From assembly GCA_025331445.1 (NCBI GenBank), contig JAIWNE010000066.1, positions 62,001 to 126,000 on the forward strand: a stretch of DNA of 64,000 nucleotides. Direction: 5' to 3'. This document shows, piece after piece, positions 1-11,906 of the stretch. The stretch is from Blakeslea trispora (Eukaryota; Mucoromycota; Mucoromycetes; Mucorales; Choanephoraceae). The position numbers and the translations under genes were made by a program. The notes under the pieces are model-generated. The model did no database searches. It was not told the DNA's origin and was given only the letters and a program-made list of their open reading frames with translations. Every line of letters starts with the position of its first letter. Position 1 is the first letter of the stretch.

Positions 1-87
1 CATTAATTCAGATATTTTTTCATCAGAAAATAGACATGTTTCGACACCAACTGTAAAAAAAAACTTTTTCTTCCCTCTACTAACAAA

Positions 88-3000
88 ATGACCCAAGATA
101 TTCAAACTCATTCAACTTTTTTCAACACTATTGTAAGCAAGAAATACAGCAACAAAAGCGAAATCTACGATGATATTCGTCGATTCGGAAAGGAATTCAA
201 CGTTGTCATGAGTATCAAGACATCCAAGCCAACAGCCATCAACTACATATGTAAGCATGGTGGCAAGAAGCGCATCAGATCCGACAGAAATGATCCCTTT
301 AAAAATACTAAAAGCCACAAAATGCTTTGCGGTGTTTTCATCAACTTTCGTTTTGATGCATTGATTCAGAAATGGATTGTCAGCAACTCTCAAGGTCAGC
401 ACAATCACAGTATTTCAGAAGACCCAACCAACTACATTATCAACCGAAAAATGTCTGCTGAACTTGAAGAGAAGATTTATGGCTACTTCAAGACTGGGAT
501 GAATGCTAGCAGCGTTTATCAAAACTTGGTTTCTGATAAAGTGCTCAACGTCACTAAAAAAGATTTAGAAAATCTTCAATATCGCTATTTCAACACCCAA
601 CGTAGTAAAATGATGTATGAATATGTCATCGGACTACAGAACAAAGGATACAAAGTATTATACAACGTTGACAATGACAAAAGAATCAGTGCTGTTTTCT
701 TTGCACTGAAGTCAAACATTGAGCGTGCTAAGAATTGCCTGAAAACTTGGTCATTGATGCTACTTACAAGATCAATGCTCACAAGTTGACATTTGTCAAC
801 ATTGTTGGCACTAGTAGTGTCGAAGGCATTAAGCCCAATACACTCGTGACTTTTGAGGTTGCTGGTGCATTTATCAGCGAAGAGGACAACACCCAGTACA
901 AATGGGTGCTTGACTGCCTCAAAAAATCACTTGGCCTGAAGAAAACCAAGGACCTCAGACGATTACCACCGACAATGAGCAAGCATTGAAAAATGCCATT
1001 TCCAGTGTCTTTCCTCAAACACATAACATTTTATGTTATGTGCATATGCAAAAAAGACTTGAGGCGAAGCTGATGGAGTGTGTTGTTGAAAAAGACAAAG
1101 ACCGAAGAGATCGCATTAGACAAGAGATCCAGATGCGATATCAAGAAGTTGCATTGAAAGCGATTACTCGTGAAGAAATGTTAGTTGCAGTTCGCTCGCT
1201 GAAGGAACTTTTTGTCAATCAGCCAGATATTTTTTCTGAGGGAGAAAAGGTAAGCGATCAGTAAATAAGCTGAATGATGTCTAAACGAGTTTTTGAATAT
1301 TTAAGAGAAATCTGAAGCAGCTTGATGACGGCAGCCAAGCTCCATTGGTTTATGTGAGCGAAGAAGGCAAGAAAAAAGCAATTGATTTTATTGAAAGGTA
1401 AATCTACTTTCTATCAAGCTAAAGTCACTAACTTTGATTTATATAGCAAAATGGAAGAAGCTGAAAAATGGACAGCCTTCCATACTTACAAACTCCCTCA
1501 TTTTGGAAACCGCTCTTCAAACAGAGTAGAGGGCAGCCACTCTTCTTTAAAGAGATTCATCAAGTCATCATCTGGTACCATTGTGATGGTCACTGAAAAA
1601 ATTGATCAACTGTACAAACAAAGGGTACCTATTTTTAACCTGCTGGCAATGCTTTCTTTAACTAATTCAAAATATTTAGGCAAGAGAAGCTGAAAGCAAG
1701 AAAGGCCGAGAAATGTTCTCGTACAGAGGATATTACTGTCAGGAAGAAGACCTGTTTAAGATGTTGCTCCCTTTGGTCCAAAAGGTTCATTCCTTTGCTA
1801 TTGGGAAAGTTTTTAACGAAATCGTTAAAATTCGTTCAGCTGAGACCCCAATCAGCTATAAAGCTTGCTTGTGCTCGGTTCGGTTGCAATATAGCCTTCC
1901 TTGCAAGCACATTTTGAGCTTGGAAAAGAACCAAGTTTCTTTAAGTATGTTTCCGCGTAGATGGCGATTCAACTTTGATGAAGGTGAAGAAGGTATGTTT
2001 ATATCTGCAAACGTATAAATATGTATCTAATATCTTTTAGATTATTTTGGTTCCAAAATACATACACAAGATGACTTGGAAGAATTAGAAGATGAGATTT
2101 GTTTGAAGGCGAAAGGTAAATGAAGACTGACGCATAATAACAATACAAAATAACACTTTTTTATTAGAAGCAATTATTGATGAAGATGAAGAAATGTGGC
2201 TAACAGATGAAGAGAATGACGATGACGACTGTGCAGTTATTGATGCTACCAATGACAGTGACAGAGTCACTCGTAGTGATGAACTGAAGACGGGAGTCGT
2301 GGTCGGTGCTACAAGAAAGGCCATCATCATGAACTTGGCTAACGAGTTCATTGATCTTCACAGTTCTTTGGAATCTATCCAAGATCAAAGAAGATTAGAA
2401 GAAAGTGTTGAAAAGTGCATGAGAAGCATTGAAGAAAGAAGAATCGAGAAAGTGCTTCCTCCTCGAAGAAAAGTCAGTGTTAGAGGACGACCAAAGAATA
2501 CGAAAAGAAGAAAAACTCACTATGAGTTCTCTTTGGAAAAAGAAAAAGAAGAATTGAAAGAAGTCGCCAAACGAGAAAAAAAAACAACAGGCGAAGAACG
2601 ATGAAGGTAATGCTCAAATATAATCATTTCTATTCTAAAACTAAATAATAATTGCGCTTCAAAAATAGAAGTCAAGGGCAAAAAAAGAAAAGCCTCAGAG
2701 GCAAGCTATGGTAAAGATGATTTCGTTTACGAAAAACCTTTACCTCAAAGCAAGCGCTCGCGAGGCAATCTTCCGCCTTCAATCACTAGCATCCTAAGTC
2801 CATCAATCAAGGAATCCGAAGTTACTGGTTACCTCAGTCCCTTAGGGGATGGTAACTGTGGTTTTAGAGCAGTTGCCTTCTTGGTGGACAGAAGCGGCTC
2901 CAGATATGTGGATGGGGACCAGTATCTAGAAGTCAGATCCGAAATGTTGAAGACTTTGGAAAACCTCAAAGACAGTTACAGGAAGTACTTTCCAAACTTT

Positions 3001-3417
3001 GATGTTGAAAGACTTTGGACAGTTGTTGCAACAGGGCTAGATAAGAAAGAAATGCCTGAGTGGTTCTACGGGCCTGACTGTGCTCAACTGGTTGCAGACA
3101 CCTATTCTATTCCTGTTTGTATTTACCCTTCTGCTGAACAAGAGCATCCAGGAATTAATCCTGCTATCACCTACCTACCATTAAATGTTCCCAAATCAAA
3201 ATCCAAGCCTGTTGCCATTCATATCCAAAACGGTCATAATGTCCATTGGTATGCAATCAGGCTTGGTATTAACCAATCAAACCTCCCACCAGTATACAAT
3301 TACTACCTCAGAATTGAGGGAAAACTTAAAGAATACGAAACATACTGGAACAAGTGGCGCCAGTTCCCTAAGCAACCAAAAAAATTAGAAGCGCCCACAT
3401 ATATCAACTTAGAATAA
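88..3417 (+). pseudogene. MULE transposase with SWIM finger and OTU protease domain, frameshifted
   Basis: This is a Mutator-like (MULE) DNA transposase fused to a C-terminal OTU-type deubiquitinase-like domain. From the N-terminus the sequence shows a FAR1-like DNA-binding region, the DDE catalytic core (Asp in NLVIDATYK near 753, Asp in ITTDNEQAL near 965, Glu in NRVEGSHSSLK near 1530), a CxxH pair in CYVHMQ, a SWIM zinc finger (CLC...CKH, 1867-1911), an acidic and basic linker, and OTU motifs GDGNCGFRA (2848-2874) and HNVHWYAIR (3235-3261). Likely introns lie at 1250-1305, 1398-1446, 1625-1679, 1991-2040, 2115-2167 and 2602-2668. Three single-base frame breaks are not explained by introns: near 731, near 950, and in the A9 run at 2576-2584. 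I therefore call a recently decayed copy, although assembly indels are possible. The element ends were not found. The first ATG at 88 opens the long frame. Confidence 0.8.
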
Positions 3418-6400
3418 AATAATAAAGATATCTTTCAGATTTACTAAGGCGTATTTGACATTTAAAAAAGATGGGGGGGGGAGAGAGAAAAATAATTAAT
3501 ATCCTGACAAGAAATGTCAACAAGAAAAAGAAAGTGGGAGTGGACATTGGAGTGGACGGAGTGTTTACCTATAGAAATCTAACAATTTGAAGAATTATAA
3601 CTGGTGATTGTAAATTAGCTATCAATATCTTTGCTTGCTCAAACGAATTATCTGTTTGAATGACAGGCGATGTTTCCATAAGGCTTTTGATGTGTTGCTT
3701 CTGTCTAAGTTTGTCATAGCCATAGCATGGACTGCGTTGACTATGGGGTTGAATAGGCTCAGTTGATCTTTTCATACTCAGTGTAGCCCAATGATTGTTG
3801 TTAGATGTTCAAGTACTAAAGGCAAAAACTTGCCACCCTTTTTGAACAGAGCCTCAATGTATCAAAAAAAAAAAAATACAGAAAAATATGCAGACATCAT
3901 TAGCACTATAGACTACAATTTTGTACACAAATAAGCACATGAAGCAGTCTAGGCACACTCAGGTACATTGAGCCAGTAACATTTGCCGACAACAAAGCAA
4001 GTTCTTTCTCTATAACTGTCTAAATCATAATCGCAACCAACAGTACGGGCTATATAAACAGACCAACTATTGATACAAACGTATTTACAGCATTTACAGT
4101 AACAACTTCTTTAAGGAGCTGTCTGGAAGTTTGAAAAAGTCGAACATGCTTCCGTACAAAATCTTGTTGAACTCTTTGTCAAACACAATTGAATTACACT
4201 AAAAGAAAAGGGTCCTCTTTGTTGTTGTTGTTGTTTTTTAAACAATAAAAGGGGGAGATTGTTCCTTATTAAGGCTTAGAATTACTTTACTTTAACACGA
4301 TTAAGGTTCCAATAATGTAAGCTTAACATGTGATATCGTCAAAGAAATTTTTGTATATCATCAGCTCATTACTCATTTGAATTTTTTTTTTACAGAGTTA
4401 AACTGGAAACTGAAAGAATAGGTAAAAGCGAGCATGAGGATAAGGTTTTACAAAAAAAAAATATTACTTCTATATAAGCAAGCAAGTGTAGCCTATTTCC
4501 AAGACTGAGCATCTTTATTGGTATCATAACAGAGGGGCATATGATCTAACAAGAGAGAGCTCGTGAATATAATAATAGCAAAATGCGATCAAGTTTTCTG
4601 TATACATGAGTATGCTTAGGCATCCAGAGTTATTCGCTGTAGGTTTGTTGCCCTTGCTGTTTACCTGCAATTAAATATTTCTTATCTGGCTCAAACTAGC
4701 CAAAGTAACACGACATATTTGTAGCAAGGTCAACATGTTTTATTTCAGCAATAGTAATAAGGCTATACAGAATGATTAAACAAGCGATGTAGGTATAGAG
4801 CTATGCAATAGAATTTTAATAGGCCCTATACACATCAAGCTAGAAACCAAAATAAAGTCTCAAAGATGTCGATCAAAGTTGACTTGATGAACAGAGGCTT
4901 GAAAAGAATACCGCTTATCTGTTGATTAAGAGAAAGAGACCGGAATGAACAAATTGACTGACATCTTTTAATAGTCAGGTCGCATCGAAAGTAGAGCTAT
5001 AAGGCTTCTTTATCCAGGATGTTTATTCAGGTAAATAGGCTTTTTTTTTGAATAGCAACGACAACACAAGATTTCTAAATAAACATCTTCCATTTTGCCT
5101 TGAAGCAGTTAAGCAGATGTAAGTTGTGATCGCATATCACTCTGATGAAAATGCTTATCAATTTCTAGTATCGCTCAAAGCAAACAAGTTTTGAAGGCTG
5201 GTTCAGTTCCTTCTCATTCCTCTAGCTATTGTAAAGTTTTATTTGTATGCTATGTGCCAACATGGCTTAACTAAATGGTGTCTTCATCACATCTATAATT
5301 TTAAAAACCGGCTTTTTTTTTTTTGCATAAATCTCACAATTTTTTTTAGAGGTAACAATGACATGTCATACTATAGAAAAAAAAAGGTTTGCCACAGTTT
5401 ATGAAAAACAATAACAAAGTGATTGAGTTGGATGGATTGCAGCAATAATGCATCACTTCACCAGTCCATTAATCTTGACATCAAGGTACTTTAAGCTATC
5501 TATAAGGCTTAAGGAGGAATCTTGAGTGAGAGAGAATTCATGTGTTTGATAAATAACGTATGATTATCTTTGGGGTGTTGTTTTAAGCTTTTCCGGGTAA
5601 TACGAGCTCCCGGAATAAAGTCTTGTATCAAAACAAACAGATCTTAAAAAAAAAGAAAGCCAAAAAGAGAAAGGAAAGGTTTGTTATGGATGGACCTTAC
5701 AAACGCCATAAGGTTCCACCAAGAAGTCTAAAACTTTCATGATTTTACATGCAAGTATAGTCCATGTTGCACATATTAAAATTCTGGGCTAAAATTCATG
5801 TATTTCAACTTTATCAATTCCTCAAAGAAAGGCAACTTTATGTACATAGCAAATCATTTCTAATGTTCTAAATGAATAGCCGAAAGTGTTTGAGGCGCCT
5901 TAACTCATTGAATAGAGATTTGATTTTTTACTGATGTTGACTTTATCTTTTGCTTTTTCCATCTCATTGTTGCATGAGTAACATGCTTTCGTTACTTGAA
6001 TGAAATGCATTTCATATACATGTTTACATTATTACAAAGTATGCTATAAAGGCGAATAGACACACACCATTACCTCTTCTCTTAAAGTTAACCAGATTGG
6101 ATTTTTTTTGTGCAACTAATGCTACCCAGTAAATAATTAAGAAAACTACAGGGTGTTTAGTGGGTGCTTGAGAGCGTCATGCTGATTGTTGAAATACAAT
6201 TTATCTGATTTCGGAAAGCTCTAAAGCTGAATACATAGTTTGTAATCCTGTAATACATACCTGTGCATGATGACAATTTCAAAACAAAGTAGAGGCGATT
6301 TAAAGGAAGAAGAAGAGAGGGCTAGAATTCAAAGACAAGAACGGTAGTGTTGGAATAGCTTCATGATGATCACTTGCTTGATAAAGATCATCAATTCAAG

Positions 6401-6534
6401 AAACGAATCTGATTCATGGCCAAGGAATGAGTGTGATAGTAGTGTTATACGAAAAAAAACAAAAAAAAAACTCTCTTGAAAATTTCAACATATTATTGTT
6501 GCTACTCAACATCATCACTATACCACACTACTTT

Positions 6535-6537
<3 letters not shown>

Positions 6538-6615
<78 letters not shown>
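6538..6615. repeat. (CT)n microsatellite, about 39 units
   Basis: An uninterrupted CT dinucleotide tract of about 78 bases, by far the longest simple repeat in the window. A shorter degenerate CT tract follows near 6807-6822. It would be expected to be length-polymorphic. Confidence 0.97.
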
Positions 6616-6617
<2 letters not shown>

Positions 6618-7951
6618 TCTCCTTATACAAGTTGTACACCAACAGGTTATTATACCCAAGGAAAACATCCGATACTATGTGAGTGAAACAACGGTATCAA
6701 AAATGAACACAATGGCTACCTTGTATTTTGCGTTAGCCTTTCTCAGGTCACCTTTTTTTAAGCGCATTTCTAAATTGGGACTTGATGGATGTGTTACTTG
6801 TTATCTCTCCCTCTCTCTCTCTTTTTATTATTTACCTATGATGAGGCTTGTTTCCTTTCCAATACTTTTTTTTTGTTTTGTTTATATTGAAAAGCCTTTT
6901 TTTTGAGACCATGACTACACAAGAGAAAGAGAGAGGGGGGGACAAGTAGCTGTTGATAGATTTGATAGAATATCCAAGGTGATACAAGAAATTTTTCCAA
7001 CAAAAACCAGCTCTACTTTTTTTACTAAAAGATGGCAACTTTTCTTTATGCAAATACTTGATGTTAAAGGAGATAGCGATCATGACAACAATTGGTATAA
7101 ACGAGAAAAATCATTACTGCTTGTTTTTTTTGCTTTTATTAGCTTTTTAGTATCTTTGATTAAATTATCTTCTTTTTCTTTTTAGTGCATGTTGATCAGA
7201 GTCATAACAGAAAACCTTAAAAAAGATCAGATAGTCGTTAGATACACCAAAAAAAAAAGAAGTTTAGGCTTGTGTACAATATAAATTTGGTTAGTACACA
7301 GAAAGAAAAAGATAATCTAGCATTGTTCAATACATGCTTTCTAGTGTGTCCCCCCCTCCTTCAAAAACTTATCCAATCGAGCGACATAAAACCACGTAAT
7401 TCTATCTAAAAGACATATACTTTTTTATTTCCACATCCCTTGGGCATCTAACTCTGTTCATCTTCCTTATCATCTCTTGACTTACCTAGCCATGCATGAT
7501 GCAACGGTTATTGAAATTCAAAGATGTCTCAGCTTAAATCTAATCTCCCTCTCTCTTTTATTTAACTAGATGAACCTGTTTTGATTACAATAATTTCAGG
7601 GCCATCTCTATTTTTTTTTCTGCCAATGATTTCTCTTTTTAAGAAATGAAGAAAGGGGGGGTTTACCCATGTTACTGTTGAACTTGTTTTTGGTCGATAT
7701 TTCCTATTTAAAAGCTTAGATACCGACTAAAATAATAATAAGGATGGTATGACATAAAGCCAATTGTTTTTTTTATGTTACAATCAGATCCTTTCTTGTG
7801 TGTTGTAGAACAAAAAAAAAAGTGCCGGGAACCAAAAAAACAACAACAACCAAAGAAAACAAGAGTGTTTAAAGAAGAGGAAACCATATGATATTTCGTT
7901 CATTTTTTTGGCTCATGTCGTACTAACTTTTTTGTTTGTTTCAGTTGAGGA

Positions 7952-7960
7952 TTATCAGAT
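7952..7960 (-). promoter_or_regulatory. SreA-type GATA site (ATCWGATAA)
   Basis: The minus strand reads ATCTGATAA, an exact match to ATCWGATAA, the site bound by fungal iron-responsive GATA repressors of the SreA/Urbs1 family. It lies 357 bp upstream of the siderophore synthetase start codon. That a GATA factor acts here is inferred from the motif and the neighbouring gene. Confidence 0.55.
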
Positions 7961-7986
7961 CATCTTTGACACTTGTATTGGGCATG

Positions 7987-7995
7987 ATCAGATAA
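7987..7995 (+). promoter_or_regulatory. SreA-type GATA site (ATCWGATAA)
   Basis: ATCAGATAA on the plus strand, a second exact ATCWGATAA match. It is 27 bp from the first site and in the opposite orientation, 322 bp before the siderophore synthetase ATG. Confidence 0.55.
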
Positions 7996-8151
7996 ATAAT
8001 AAGGCTGCTCTTTATTTTATTTGCTTATTTCTCTCAATCTAGCCCCCCCTCCATTCACCTTGGTTACAATGGTTAGTACATTCAGTAAATGGTAATTAAA
8101 AAAAAATTAGGCCCTAAACAAAATAAAACAAGTCGTACAAAATTATTAAAG

Positions 8152-8160
8152 ATCTGATAA
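8152..8160 (+). promoter_or_regulatory. SreA-type GATA site (ATCWGATAA)
   Basis: ATCTGATAA on the plus strand, the third exact ATCWGATAA match, 157 bp upstream of the siderophore synthetase ATG. A near match, ATCAGATAG, lies farther off at 7226-7234. Confidence 0.55.
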
Positions 8161-8316
8161 AAAAAAAAATTCATAGTGTCATCTATGTTTCAAGTGCCGA
8201 TCTTGTCTTTCTTTTTTTTTTTTTTTATAGCCTTGCAACTTCTTGACACTTTTTTTTTTTCACATTTCTTTTTTACAATTTTTTTTTTTTTAAAAAACCA
8301 AAGAAAAAAATAAATC

Positions 8317-10456
8317 ATGCCTGTTGCATCTACTCAATTTGATAAGAACGAGCACTATGCTACTTTTGCTACTACATCTCGTTTAGTTGCTTGTTTGACA
8401 AGCGAGTCATTGGTTCCCGTCTATTTTGTGCCATCCAAGCGTGAAAGTTTAGTCGGTCTCTGTTTGTTGCTACGCCCTAATGTCTGTGAAGAAGACAAGG
8501 TCCCCGAAAAAGTGAGCTTGCAAGACATCTTGGCTGTTGTTCCTCTTCGTGGTCTGCCTATCATCAACACTGATTTCTGTGCTTCATGGAACGGCCTGGT
8601 CTGTCCTCGTATTGATCTCGTTGACAATCTCGACATGGAAGCCCATATCTACTCTATCCAAACCACACAGACTCAAACAGGTGAAAATGTTGCTCACCAC
8701 GTTCTCAAGACTGTTCTTTCAGATGCTACTGAATTTAGCCTAGTCGATGGTTATGACGCAGTTAGTATGTGGGATCGATTTGCTGCCGATCGTCAAGTGA
8801 ATGCAAAGTTGCGTGAACAAATCGGTCAAGAACTTGGATCTTCTATTCTCTTTCAAAGTAAGTCACTGTTTTACATGTGAATCCACACTTTTTTTTTTTT
8901 TCTGAAATTCAAAAAAAATTGATCACTTTTATATTGTTAGAGTACACTTATGATCATCCCAAGAAATTACCTGGTTTGAACTCTTCTACCATTGCTTGGG
9001 AACAAGCTGTAGTTGAAGGCCATGCTACTCATCCTGTAAGTGTAGATCCGATAACAAACAATGACAGTCAAACAAAAAAAACATTATACCGAAATGAACT
9101 CACGATCACGTCATTTCCCCCATTTTGGGTTTATCTAGATGCATAAAGCTCGCAAGAGTTTCCCTCCAATGAAGACACTTTCCCCTGGATCTTATGATTT
9201 AGATCATCCCAAAGTACGTCTTGTAGGTATCCCTCGATCAAGCGCTGTGCTCCGTGGTGACTACGAAAACCTCTCTAGCAAGTTAGCAGATGCTCTCTTT
9301 GAAGCTGGTGTAGGCGAAGAAAACGCAAAGGCCGAGCGTAGCAAATACGATGCTGATTATGTCTATATTGCTATCCATGAACTCCAATTACCTAATGTCG
9401 AGCAAAAATTCAACGATGCTCTCATCTTCCCTGAGGCCTACAGTATCACTGTCGAGGCCCTGGCTTCCTTGCGTTCGGTTGCTCGTCCCGATCTCTTGCC
9501 TGGTGTCAGTGTCAAGCTCTGTTTGGGTGTCAAGATCTCCTCTGCCTTGCGTACAGTCACTCCTTTCACTACCTATTTCGGTCCTGGTTTCTCTGAAAAT
9601 GTGGTTCCCAAGCTGACCTACGACGCCTCTGTTTTGGCTATTGAGCGTGAATTGGGTACAATCACCTATAACCTGGAAGATACCGATATTGCCAAGCACT
9701 GTAGTAGTGTCATTCGTGAAGCCTTTGAATACGATCCTCAATACAAGGATGATTTGTTTATTCCCTGTGGTGTCTTGGTCGAAAAGATCCAACGTCCCGA
9801 TACGGATGAGACCATGGTGACTCATGTGTGGGGATTGGATACTGAAGAAAAGCGTGTGGACTTTTTGAACCGTTATGTTGAATTTGCCCTCAGAGCCTTC
9901 TTGCCTCCTTGTCTCGAGAATGGTGTTGCCTTTGAGGCTCATGGTCAAAATACCTTGGCTCGTTTCGATCGTAAGACAGGTCAATTAAAAGGCTTTGTGA
10001 TTCGTGATTTTGGTGGTGTGAAGGTGCACAATGAGACCTTGAAGAAGAGCACAGGTGCTGAATTGGATATCTTGCCTGAAAGTTGTGTTGAGGCCCAAAC
10101 ATTAGACGAGGTTGTCAAGTTGTTGTATCATACCTTATTCCATTGTCAATTCCAACGCTTGATTCGTGTCTTGAACCTTCATTATAATGGTGTTGGTTGG
10201 GAACTCGTTCGTCAACATATGACTCGTATGATTCCTAGAGAACATCCTATGTGGGCTATGTTTATGGCACCTGCCAAGGTACCTGGTAAATGTTTAGTTC
10301 GTATGAAGATTGATGAACTTTACCGTGATGTAAGTCTAGTTTTTTGAATATGTTGATTGCCTTCTTTACTCATTTTCTTTAATTGTATTTTAGTATATCT
10401 ATCGTCCTGTTCCCAACATGATCAACTTTAAGCCTCAACAAGTCCCTCAAGCTTAA
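8317..10456 (+). CDS. rfs: NIS siderophore synthetase (IucA/IucC family), probable rhizoferrin synthetase
   Basis: The product is an ATP-dependent NRPS-independent siderophore synthetase that joins carboxylates to amines. In Mucorales the known enzyme of this family makes rhizoferrin from citrate and putrescine for iron uptake. Exons are 8317-8857, 8941-9035, 9139-10329 and 10394-10456, giving 629 aa, about the family length. Family motifs are the ATP/substrate signature EGHATHPMHKAR near residue 206-217 (split by intron 2), KLCLGVKISSALRTVTP, the FEAHGQN segment, and VIRDFGG in the FhuF-like C-terminal part. The ATG at 8317 follows an A-rich leader and starts the conserved frame. Three iron-GATA sites lie just upstream. 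No partner biosynthesis or export genes adjoin it. The citrate and putrescine specificity comes from the taxonomic context, not from residues I can read. Confidence 0.88.
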
Positions 10457-10676
10457 GTCTTTTTTTTTTTTCCTCTATTTTTTTAAATCTGTAGAATTTT
10501 CTTTTTCTGTACAAAAAAACACTCCCCTCTTTCTTATACATATACATACATTTTCACCCTGTTTTTCTTTTTTTAATTCTCACTATAAATAAATCACACA
10601 CATATTTATAGCCCCTTTTTTTCTATTCAACAGACAGAACAAATAATACAATCTTCTTTTAGTTTATTCAACTCAT

Positions 10677-11617
10677 TTATACAAGCTTCTTAGCCATAAA
10701 GAAGTTCTTGAAATAGTTCATTTGCCAGACACAAACAACACCAAGAACAACAATCTGAGCAATGGTCCACCAAACAACACGGGAGTTGGTCAACTCGGAT
10801 TGATCACGGAAATCCTTTTCACGTTCCTACAGAGCATTTCATATTCAGCAAGCCCTATCAAGAAAAAAAAAAAAGAATAAACTTACACGTTGAGCATTTT
10901 GTTCAATTTGAATATCTTCAACACGTTCATTCAATTCATGAACTCGCTTAACCAAGTCTGTAAGAAAGAGAAAACAAGTTGAGTCCCGAAAATCATATAA
11001 AATCCCCCCCCAAAACATCATTACCAGAAACACCTTCAGCATGATGGTCGTGGTGATCACTTGGGTCATCGAAATCCATATCCAATGTAATTTTCTACAC
11101 TAGCATTAGTCTCCCTTTACCTTTTTCTTTGTCTTTTGTTGCTTACCGTTTTATGACTATCAAACCAAGAGTTGGAACTGACAGAGAGACAGATGGCATG
11201 TTCACCTGATTCGAGTGAAGTGAAGGTAAAGCGACCTGAAGGTTTACCTTTGGTATCAACAATTTTATGACGGGCAGGAAGTTCCTGAGAAAAGTATTAG
11301 ATATATTTATATAAAAAAGAGTAGATGGTTGTCTTACTTCAACAGAGATCTCGACTTTAGAATCAGCATTTTCAATCCATTGATTTGTGTTGGCATCTAA
11401 TTGCTCGGCCTTATAAACACCTAACAGAAAAAAAGAACTAAGAAAAAAAAAACTATGCTAGAAACACTCGGGTCATTTTACCAATCACCATGGTTTCCTT
11501 TGGTAAGTCTTCAATAAAACATTTTCTTTCTGTGCCTTCCAAATAAAAATACAAAGCGTGTGTGCCAACCAAATAGGCAATCAATAAGACAAGTGTCGAG
11601 AAACGAATAAGAGACAT
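10677..11617 (-). CDS. p24/TMED (emp24/GOLD) family cargo receptor, alpha subfamily
   Basis: p24 proteins cycle between ER and Golgi in COPII/COPI vesicles and act as cargo receptors, notably for GPI-anchored proteins. Six exons (11617-11482, 11420-11338, 11284-11147, 11094-11025, 10957-10887, 10826-10677) encode 215 aa, the usual size. In order there is a signal peptide ([21 protein letters not shown]), a GOLD domain with the paired cysteines in RKCF and HAICL, a coiled coil ([15 protein letters not shown]), one transmembrane helix ([18 protein letters not shown]), and a short cytosolic tail FFMAKKLV. The dilysine KKLV ending is a COPI retrieval signal typical of the TMED4/TMED9 (yeast Erp1/5/6) group. 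The gene is convergent with the siderophore synthetase and divergent from the CENP-I gene 289 bp away. Confidence 0.88.
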
Positions 11618-11906
11618 GAGCGCGTTTCGAGAAACAAATAAAAAAAAGAAAAAAAGTAATTTACAATTCTATTAGGTTATGGACGGAGAGTCAAGTCTGT
11701 TTGGCCAATCATATCTTTGCCTTAGCATTTTACGTTCAAAAGGCTGATTTGCTATTGCCTATTATTTTCAGTGTCAGATTGTAGAGAGACAGGACAAAAT
11801 TTTGTGTAAAGTGAAAAAAATCCAAAAGAGAGATAGCTTACACTGAAATAAACTTCTTTTTTTCTAAAAAAAAAAAAAAAATTGTTGTTGTTATTTCAAG
11901 TTGATA

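Larger units (their letters stand above)
3418..8316. other. 4.9 kb gene-free region
   Basis: No ORF here has a recognisable domain or conserved structure. The stretch is AT-rich with many A, T and G homopolymers, including a G9 run near 3473, and one very long CT microsatellite. The last 370 bases carry three iron-GATA consensus sites and are probably the promoter of the siderophore synthetase gene. The rest may be decayed transposon sequence or hold an unrecognised non-coding transcript; I see no support for either. Confidence 0.6.

Noticed and set aside
3569..3775. 68-codon minus-strand ORF downstream of the OTU-MULE
   Set aside because: No domain, no conserved start context and no continuation; chance ORF.
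6427..7185. ORFs of 68-159 codons across the CT tract
   Set aside because: Ser-Leu runs are the translation of the CT repeat; the flanks have no coding signal.
9388..9984. 198-codon ORF opposite the siderophore synthetase
   Set aside because: Shadow of the conserved synthetase exon; low-complexity Thr/Gln/Arg composition and no family.
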